DNA of 64,000 nucleotides from Glebionis coronaria (taxonomy: Eukaryota; Streptophyta; Magnoliopsida; Asterales; Asteraceae): positions 293,070,364-293,134,363 of the forward strand of contig CM046877.1 of NCBI GenBank assembly GCA_025667525.1. Direction: 5' to 3'. Of this stretch, positions 58,570 to 64,000 are shown piece after piece. Numbering within the stretch: the first letter of the stretch is position 1; every line of letters starts with the position of its first letter. Under the pieces are notes generated by a model that was not told the origin of the DNA, did no database searches, and saw nothing but the letters and a program-made list of their open reading frames with translations. The position numbers and the translations under genes were made by a program.

Positions 58570-59492
58570 TATAGTGGATAGGTGATTGAAGATTCGTGTG
58601 GTTTGTTCTTGATTTTTCGTGACTTTTTTGATCCATATCTCACGTCCCATTTTTTCTTTTTGTGTTTTTATGGTCTTTTCTCGATACAAATCATATACAT
58701 ACTAGTAGTAGTGATTTGGGTATCTTGGTTTTGGCTAAAACACAAATCTTTTGGATCAAAAGTTGCGAAATTTCTTCTTGTTCTTCATTCCGAAATTCTA
58801 GCAGAAACTTCCATCGGAAAGTACAAATTGTACTTGGGCTTCCATCGCAATAACCTTACCATCGGAAAGGGTTTGGTTCTACATTGCGATCGTGGGTTTT
58901 TATTACTTATTCCGATCTGGACATTCCGATCGTACTTTGCGATCTGGATTCCGACGGGTATAAGGAAGTATTTTAAGTCGTTACTCTGCTTGAATTTTGA
59001 CAGCCACTTTGCGATCTGGACATTCCGATAGGCTTTGCGATCTGAGTATTCCGACAGGCTTTCCGATCTGGACATTACGATCTGTACATTACGATCTGAG
59101 CATTGCGATCTGAGCATTGCGATTGAGCATTCCGATTGAGCATTCCGATCTGGACATTCCGATAAGTATTCCGATGGACATTCCGATGGGTATTTTGTTT
59201 GAGTAATTTTTAGACTTAGCCACTATCTAGACTAGTTTCGGAACTACGTTTACACGAAGATTAAAATTTTTAGGTCAAGTAAATTCAAATTTTTTCCCTA
59301 CTAGTTTTTGGCTATTTCTAACTCAAATTCAAAATTTGGCGATACAAAATTTTTCAGCTTACCGTTTTGTCAGACTGAGGAATTTAATTGTCGGACTGAG
59401 AAAAATTTTTTGAATTTTCGGAATTTCAATTTTAATCACACATCATCACAACAAATCCACTAAGATCTGCAATTCATCCACAAGTATTCACC
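58570..59492 (+). other. Copia-B 5' leader
   Basis: This is a ~920-base leader with no convincing ORF (a 149-codon hydrophobic frame at 58582-59031 has no domain and ends inside the motif array). It carries the ATTCCGAT array (58840-59200). The last 300 bases are shared with Copia-A. Confidence 0.6.
58840..59200 (+). repeat. ATTCCGAT/ATTGCGAT motif array in Copia-B leader
   Basis: About 18 copies of (A/T)TT(C/G/A)CGATCTGG, ATTCCGACAGG, ATTCCGATGG and relatives, mostly 12-15 bases apart in 59010-59190 and looser before. Three reverse-type units (CCATCGGAAAG, CCATCGCAATAACC) come first. The unit core TTNCGAT is constant while the third base alternates C, G and A. Confidence 0.85.
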
Positions 59493-62400
59493 ATGTCTAA
59501 CAACAACATCAACATTGCAACTGCTAATCAAATTCGTTTGGAACAAGGTGGCAACGGTAACCCACCTGTGCTCACTGCCGGTTGCTACGTTCAATGGAGA
59601 TCTCGCTTTCTCAGATTTCTCGATGGAAAAGAAAACCGAACTGCTCTTCGTCACTGCCTTGAGAACCCACCTCCAGTTTTTGAATTCAAACCAATTACAA
59701 CACAGGCAGAGGATGGTACTTCATCAACTATACGAGCTATGGAGGATTTTGACACATGTTCTGCTGAGAAAAAGAAACTCCTCCAAGCTGAAGCTGATGC
59801 TATAAATTTCATACTCACTGGAATTGATAACGATATCTATTCCACAGTTGATGCATGTCCTAATGCTATGGAAATGTGGAATGCAACTCATCGATTGAAG
59901 CAATGTGAGTCAATCAATGTTCAAGATCTCGAGACTAATCTACTTTGGGAGTTTGGAAAATTCACATCTGAAGATGGTGAATCCATTGACTCATATTACT
60001 CGAGATTCTACAAAATGATAAATGAGCTTGTCAGAAATCAGTGCACCATCTCCAATCATCATGCCAATGTTCAGTTTCTACTTCAACTCAAACCGGAATG
60101 GCAAAGGTTTGTGACTTTGGTCAAACAAAGGGAGGATATCAAGACTATATCTTACCACAAACTTTATGATATCTTGAAACAACATCAGAATGAAGTGAAT
60201 GAACTAAGGGCTGAAAAGGCAGAACGGTCTGCTAATTCTATTGCTTTTGTGGCTGCTACTTCAACAAAACCCGTTCCTCGTCAACAACCACCTAATCATT
60301 CCTCGAAGTCATCAAGCTCATCCACCAAACCTCTAGCTGCTGCTAAACACAAAGCAAAAGCAATTGTCCCCACTCCACCTCCAAAATATGACACCGAGTC
60401 AGATGGAGATAGTGATGATGAACAAACTTCAAGGGACAAGAAGATTGAGGAACTCATGTCTTTACTCACCACAACTTATAAGAAGATCTACAAACCTACC
60501 AACAAAAACCTCAGATCATCATCCAATGCCAGATATAAGGAAGTTGATCATGCACCTAGGTATGATCGTGATGCTAGGTATGATAATCAGAGGATGATGA
60601 ATCAAGTTGGGGCTAGAGATACTGTAGGCACTCCGGTGGTGCAGACGACTGGGATTCAATGCTTCAACTGCAAGGGATTTGGGCACATGGCTAGGGAATG
60701 TAAGAAGCCAAAACGGGTTAAGGATTCGGGATATCACAAGGAAAAGATGTTGTTGTGCAAGAAAGAAGAAGCAGGAATTCCACTCACAGCAGATGAAGTT
60801 GACTGGCGTGATGACACTGATGATGAAGCCGATGATCAAGAGCTAGAGGCACATTATGTGTACATGGCAAAGATTCAAGAAGTGCTTCCAGAGACTGCTG
60901 ATACTTCTGGACCTATCTTTGATACTGAGCCAATTGAAAAGGTACCAACAAATGATAACTATAATGTGTTTGCTAATGAACGACGGCATCCTGAGCAACC
61001 CGAAAGCATCAATGACACATATGTAATGGACACGGAGGATAGCAATATCTCTACGGATTCACAGCATATGTGTAATGATGAAGGTAATGCTGCTCAGGAT
61101 ACTGACTCGGATGAGGACCGTGATTTGCTTGCATCTATAATTGATTCTTTAAAACATGAAATTGAGGTAAACAAAGATGCTAATAAACGTTTGAAGCAAG
61201 CAAACACATCCTTAGCCGAGGAGATAGACAGGCTTAAAGAGTGTGATTATGTAAAAGAAGCTGATCGACGGGTTGCAATAGCTAATGGTTTGGTATATGA
61301 ACGTAAGGTGCTCAACGAACAATATTGTTCTGAAGTAACACACGAAATTCATATGTCAATACAGAAGATATCGGAACTTGAAGAACAACTGCTGCTACAT
61401 AAACTCCAAATTACTGAATTAGAGTCGGTTAACAAAGAACAAACTGAGCTTTATAAAACTCGTGAAGAAAAGGATATTGAAAAAATTCTTGCTTTGGAAA
61501 AGAGAGTCGACACGTTAAACAACATTGTTTACAAAACGGGTCAGTCTATTCAAACTATGAATATGCTCAATAGAAATATGAAAACGAGTTTTGTCAAGCC
61601 TGAATATCTCAAGAAAGCTCAAAGTACCAAGCCTGCTCTTTATGATATCGGTTGTTATGTTGATAATCTTGCTCTTATGCTTTCCCCTGACTGCGACGAA
61701 ATCATTCGTCAACAAGAAGAAAGTCGATCAAACTTAAGTGATTTAATAAACCTTTCTGATTCTAACAATCATATTAAGTTTGTCTCTCAAAAAGAACTTT
61801 CAAAAGAACAAAAGATGTATAATAGTGTTCCACCACCAAGTGATGAACCACAAAAGAAAGTTTCTTTAAAAAGGAGTTTCAAAAAGCAATCAATTTTGTT
61901 AGAAAAGCGAATTTTGGATGAAAAACGTAAATGGTATGAGAAAAGCAAAAGTGTTCAGCAATTTGAGTTTATAAAACAAGGGGTTTTAAATTTGTACAAA
62001 GGTGTCGTCGACTATGAAAAAGTTTCTAGGGATACCATTTGGAATATTAAACCTAACCCACAAGTAGAAGTCGTCATCCAACAATGCATTGTTCCAACCA
62101 TTGATGATCTTTCAAAAAATGTGGAAATGTTTTATAATGCTCTCACTGAGGAAATGTTAACTGATTTAAGCTATGTCAAATCTCTTGAAGATGAAGTTGA
62201 TTTTCTTCAAATTAAATTAAAGACACAAGAACACCAACTTTCTAACGAAATTGATCGACTTTCCAAGGAATATTTTTATGCTGACCATATGAATGCTATA
62301 CTTGGTGTGTATACCGATCTGGATCAATATTGTCATGTAGCATGTCTAGTGTCAGAATCGGACGCGAAATGTCGCAATCTTGAAGTAGAGCTTTCGAAAC

Positions 62401-63578
62401 AAATTCAGTCATATAACAAACTTTCGAAAAGTTTTTCTCAACTTGAGAAACACTCCATTTCTCTTGAACTTGCTTTACAAAAAGGTGAAAAATCTCATAA
62501 TCATAAAAAGTGTCAAGAAATGTCAGCTTCTTCGTTTCGTCTACTAAATGAAAAAGATTTCGAAATAAATGATTTGAAAGCTCAGCTAAAAGAAAGGGAC
62601 ATTGCCATAAGTGAGTTACAGAAACTCATTGAGAAAATCAAAGGAAAGTCTGTTTTGGGTAAACCATCCGCCGTTCGTCAACCGAATGCGGTTAAATGCC
62701 CTAAAACATCTATTTTGGGACAACCCCCACAGACTTTGCCTAAGATAGGAAATGATAAGAGCACTACTGTGATAGCACCTGGAATGTATAAGATGAACAC
62801 TAGGTCCACTCAAACTGGAACAACGCAGTTACCTCAGAATACTAGGAAAACTAATCAACGTGTGTCTTCTTCTACAGGAGTAAATCCCACTACTAGTGTT
62901 AGCGGACCACAGCTTAAGAGCACTAGAATTGAAGATAGAGTCATGCCTAACAATAGTCAAGGGAAGAAGAATGAAGTAGAAGATCACTGTAGGAATTTTA
63001 AGTTTTCTAAGAATAAAACGTCTGTAACTGCATGTAATGACAGTTTAAATGCTAAGACCTCGAATGTTGAATTTGTTTGTGTTGAATGTGGCAAATGTGT
63101 TCGTACTTTCAATCATGATTCTTGTGCTCTTAATTATAATGGCGTGAATACTAGAACTAGGAAGCCTATTCGTATGCCCACTAGTACTAGTGAACCCACA
63201 AGAACTTTGAACCAATCCACTGAGCAACCACTTAAGAAACTAAGTGCGTTAGAATCCACTACTCTACGTAAACAAAGCAGGTTAAAGAAGCTTTATGAGA
63301 ACATGATTAAGACATGTACACGGGGGTATTCGAGATTTACACCACCCGGATACAAATGGGTACCTAAGACAACCCCCATTCTAATTGGGTCTATGAATGT
63401 TAGCTTGCCTTTAGAATCTAGGTCCACTACTATTTTGGAACCCGTTTCTATCAAGGGCTCGCATTTGTCAAATGCTACACTGTCTTCTAATTCTTCTGCA
63501 GCTCGTCGAACTCATCCTATTCATAATGGACTCCGGGTGCACAAAGCACATGACGGGCAATCTCAAGCTTCTCATTAA
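59493..63578 (+). CDS. Copia-B gag polyprotein, long coiled-coil type
   Basis: This 1361-codon frame starts MSNNNINIATANQIRLEQGG, the same start as Copia-A. Residues ~1-250 form the copia gag polypeptide domain. CFNCKGFGHMARECKK (390-403) is a CX2CX4HX4C zinc knuckle, followed by an acidic segment. Residues ~545-1080 look like extended coiled coil (heptads such as LKHEIEVNKDANKRL). ECGKCVRTFNHDSC (from ~1196) is a second cysteine/histidine cluster. The length far exceeds ordinary copia gag but fits Sireviruses. The last ~50 codons overlap the protease frame, and the stop at 63576-63578 lies inside protease sequence read in another frame. Confidence 0.88.
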   Translation: MSNNNINIATANQIRLEQGGNGNPPVLTAGCYVQWRSRFLRFLDGKENRTALRHCLENPPPVFEFKPITTQAEDGTSSTIRAMEDFDTCSAEKKKLLQAEADAINFILTGIDNDIYSTVDACPNAMEMWNATHRLKQCESINVQDLETNLLWEFGKFTSEDGESIDSYYSRFYKMINELVRNQCTISNHHANVQFLLQLKPEWQRFVTLVKQREDIKTISYHKLYDILKQHQNEVNELRAEKAERSANSIAFVAATSTKPVPRQQPPNHSSKSSSSSTKPLAAAKHKAKAIVPTPPPKYDTESDGDSDDEQTSRDKKIEELMSLLTTTYKKIYKPTNKNLRSSSNARYKEVDHAPRYDRDARYDNQRMMNQVGARDTVGTPVVQTTGIQCFNCKGFGHMARECKKPKRVKDSGYHKEKMLLCKKEEAGIPLTADEVDWRDDTDDEADDQELEAHYVYMAKIQEVLPETADTSGPIFDTEPIEKVPTNDNYNVFANERRHPEQPESINDTYVMDTEDSNISTDSQHMCNDEGNAAQDTDSDEDRDLLASIIDSLKHEIEVNKDANKRLKQANTSLAEEIDRLKECDYVKEADRRVAIANGLVYERKVLNEQYCSEVTHEIHMSIQKISELEEQLLLHKLQITELESVNKEQTELYKTREEKDIEKILALEKRVDTLNNIVYKTGQSIQTMNMLNRNMKTSFVKPEYLKKAQSTKPALYDIGCYVDNLALMLSPDCDEIIRQQEESRSNLSDLINLSDSNNHIKFVSQKELSKEQKMYNSVPPPSDEPQKKVSLKRSFKKQSILLEKRILDEKRKWYEKSKSVQQFEFIKQGVLNLYKGVVDYEKVSRDTIWNIKPNPQVEVVIQQCIVPTIDDLSKNVEMFYNALTEEMLTDLSYVKSLEDEVDFLQIKLKTQEHQLSNEIDRLSKEYFYADHMNAILGVYTDLDQYCHVACLVSESDAKCRNLEVELSKQIQSYNKLSKSFSQLEKHSISLELALQKGEKSHNHKKCQEMSASSFRLLNEKDFEINDLKAQLKERDIAISELQKLIEKIKGKSVLGKPSAVRQPNAVKCPKTSILGQPPQTLPKIGNDKSTTVIAPGMYKMNTRSTQTGTTQLPQNTRKTNQRVSSSTGVNPTTSVSGPQLKSTRIEDRVMPNNSQGKKNEVEDHCRNFKFSKNKTSVTACNDSLNAKTSNVEFVCVECGKCVRTFNHDSCALNYNGVNTRTRKPIRMPTSTSEPTRTLNQSTEQPLKKLSALESTTLRKQSRLKKLYENMIKTCTRGYSRFTPPGYKWVPKTTPILIGSMNVSLPLESRSTTILEPVSIKGSHLSNATLSSNSSAARRTHPIHNGLRVHKAHDGQSQASH

Positions 63579-64000
63579 CTTCGTGGAGAAGTTTCTGGGT
63601 ACGGTACGGTTTGGAAATGATCAATTTGCACCGATACTCGGATATGGAGACTTGGTTCAAGGGAATATCACTATAAAACGGGTTTATTACGTCGAGGGAC
63701 TGAATCACAATTTATTCTCGGTTGGTCAATTTTGTGATGCGGATTTGGAAGTGGCTTTTCGGAAATCTACTTGCTATGTTAGAGACTACGATGGGAATGA
63801 CCTTCTTACAGGTTCTCGTGGTTCTGATCTCTACACAGTAACTCTTCAAGACACATCTTCAACAAATCCAATTTGCTTAATGGCTAAAGCATCATCATCT
63901 CAAGCATGGTTATGGCATCAACGATTGTCACATCTCAATTTTGACACCATCAACTTGCTTTCTAAGAATGATATTGTGACCGGTCTTCCTAAGTTGAAAT
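63526..64000 (+). CDS. Copia-B pol: protease and pre-integrase, partial
   Basis: The frame is +1 relative to gag and open from about 63415 to the window end. From the ATG at 63526 it encodes MDSGCTKHMTGNL (aspartic protease active site DSG), GLNHNLFSVGQFCDADL and then the pre-integrase LWHQRLSHLNFDTINLL. I give the ATG only as a landmark. In most copia elements this is part of one polyprotein with gag, so either a frameshift mutation or recoding in 63415-63578 must be involved. It is cut by the window edge. Confidence 0.85.
   Translation, partial: MDSGCTKHMTGNLKLLINFVEKFLGTVRFGNDQFAPILGYGDLVQGNITIKRVYYVEGLNHNLFSVGQFCDADLEVAFRKSTCYVRDYDGNDLLTGSRGSDLYTVTLQDTSSTNPICLMAKASSSQAWLWHQRLSHLNFDTINLLSKNDIVTGLPKLK

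Larger units (their letters stand above)
58196..64000 (+). mobile_element. Copia-B: Sirevirus-type Ty1/copia element, 5' part
   Basis: This plus-strand element begins with a canonical LTR and primer site, followed by a 0.9 kb leader, an intact 1361-codon gag and the beginning of pol, running off the window. It is much less damaged than Copia-A. It sits in the Athila-2 3' region; CTATC (58191-58195) is the predicted target duplication. Confidence 0.9.

Noticed and set aside
58582..59031. 149-codon hydrophobic frame in the Copia-B leader
   Set aside because: It runs from the primer-site region into a motif array, is not shared as a frame with Copia-A, and shows no domain; apparent membrane segments follow from T-rich composition.

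Overview
The window is plant nuclear DNA made almost entirely of nested LTR retrotransposons. I see no intact host gene, rRNA gene or CRISPR array. The coding style (gag with N/Q-rich tails, long Sirevirus-like copia gag, Athila-like pol) and the AT-rich, TE-on-TE organisation suggest a large-genome eudicot. From general familiarity with such elements I would guess Asteraceae, but that is inference and was not tested by any search.

Left block (1-25540). An Athila-like Ty3/gypsy element (Athila-1, minus strand, 1-7795, cut by the window edge) sits inside the 3' LTR of a chromovirus-type Ty3/gypsy element (G1, minus, 7796-17427). G1 sits inside the truncated 5' LTR of a related plus-strand element (G2, 17428-25540). 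G1 and G2 have recognisable LTRs, initiator-Met-type primer sites and polypurine tracts, but decayed gag/pol. Their leaders are the most structured non-coding DNA here: a palindromic hairpin just after the primer site, and then an array of hairpins with an invariant loop and compensatory stem changes.

A ~770 bp island (25541-26308) is the only sequence not assigned to an LTR element. It holds a short lysine/glutamate-rich open frame of unknown nature.

Right block (26309-64000). A G1-like LTR (26309-28484) is interrupted by a decayed Ty3/gypsy element (G3, minus, 28485-37922). The 5' LTR of G3 is interrupted by a Sirevirus-type copia element (Copia-A, minus, 37923-48726). The 5' leader of Copia-A is interrupted by an Athila-like element with a complete 1704-codon pol frame (Athila-2, plus, 48727-58195). 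The 3' part of Athila-2 is interrupted by a second, much better preserved Sirevirus-type copia element (Copia-B, plus, 58196 to beyond 64000). If this reading is right, the missing halves of Athila-2, Copia-A, G3 and the G1-like LTR lie in that order beyond the right edge.

Within each element the order is conventional: LTR, primer site, leader, gag, protease and then either RT-RNase H-integrase (Ty3/gypsy) or integrase-RT-RNase H (copia), polypurine tract, LTR. Both Athila copies have gag split by a one-base change; Copia-A has many stops and small indels; Copia-B has gag and pol in different frames. Unexplained structure is concentrated in LTRs and leaders: covarying palindromes between TATA box and expected start site, short-motif arrays upstream of gag, multiple polypurine tracts, and a tRNA-like segment in one LTR.
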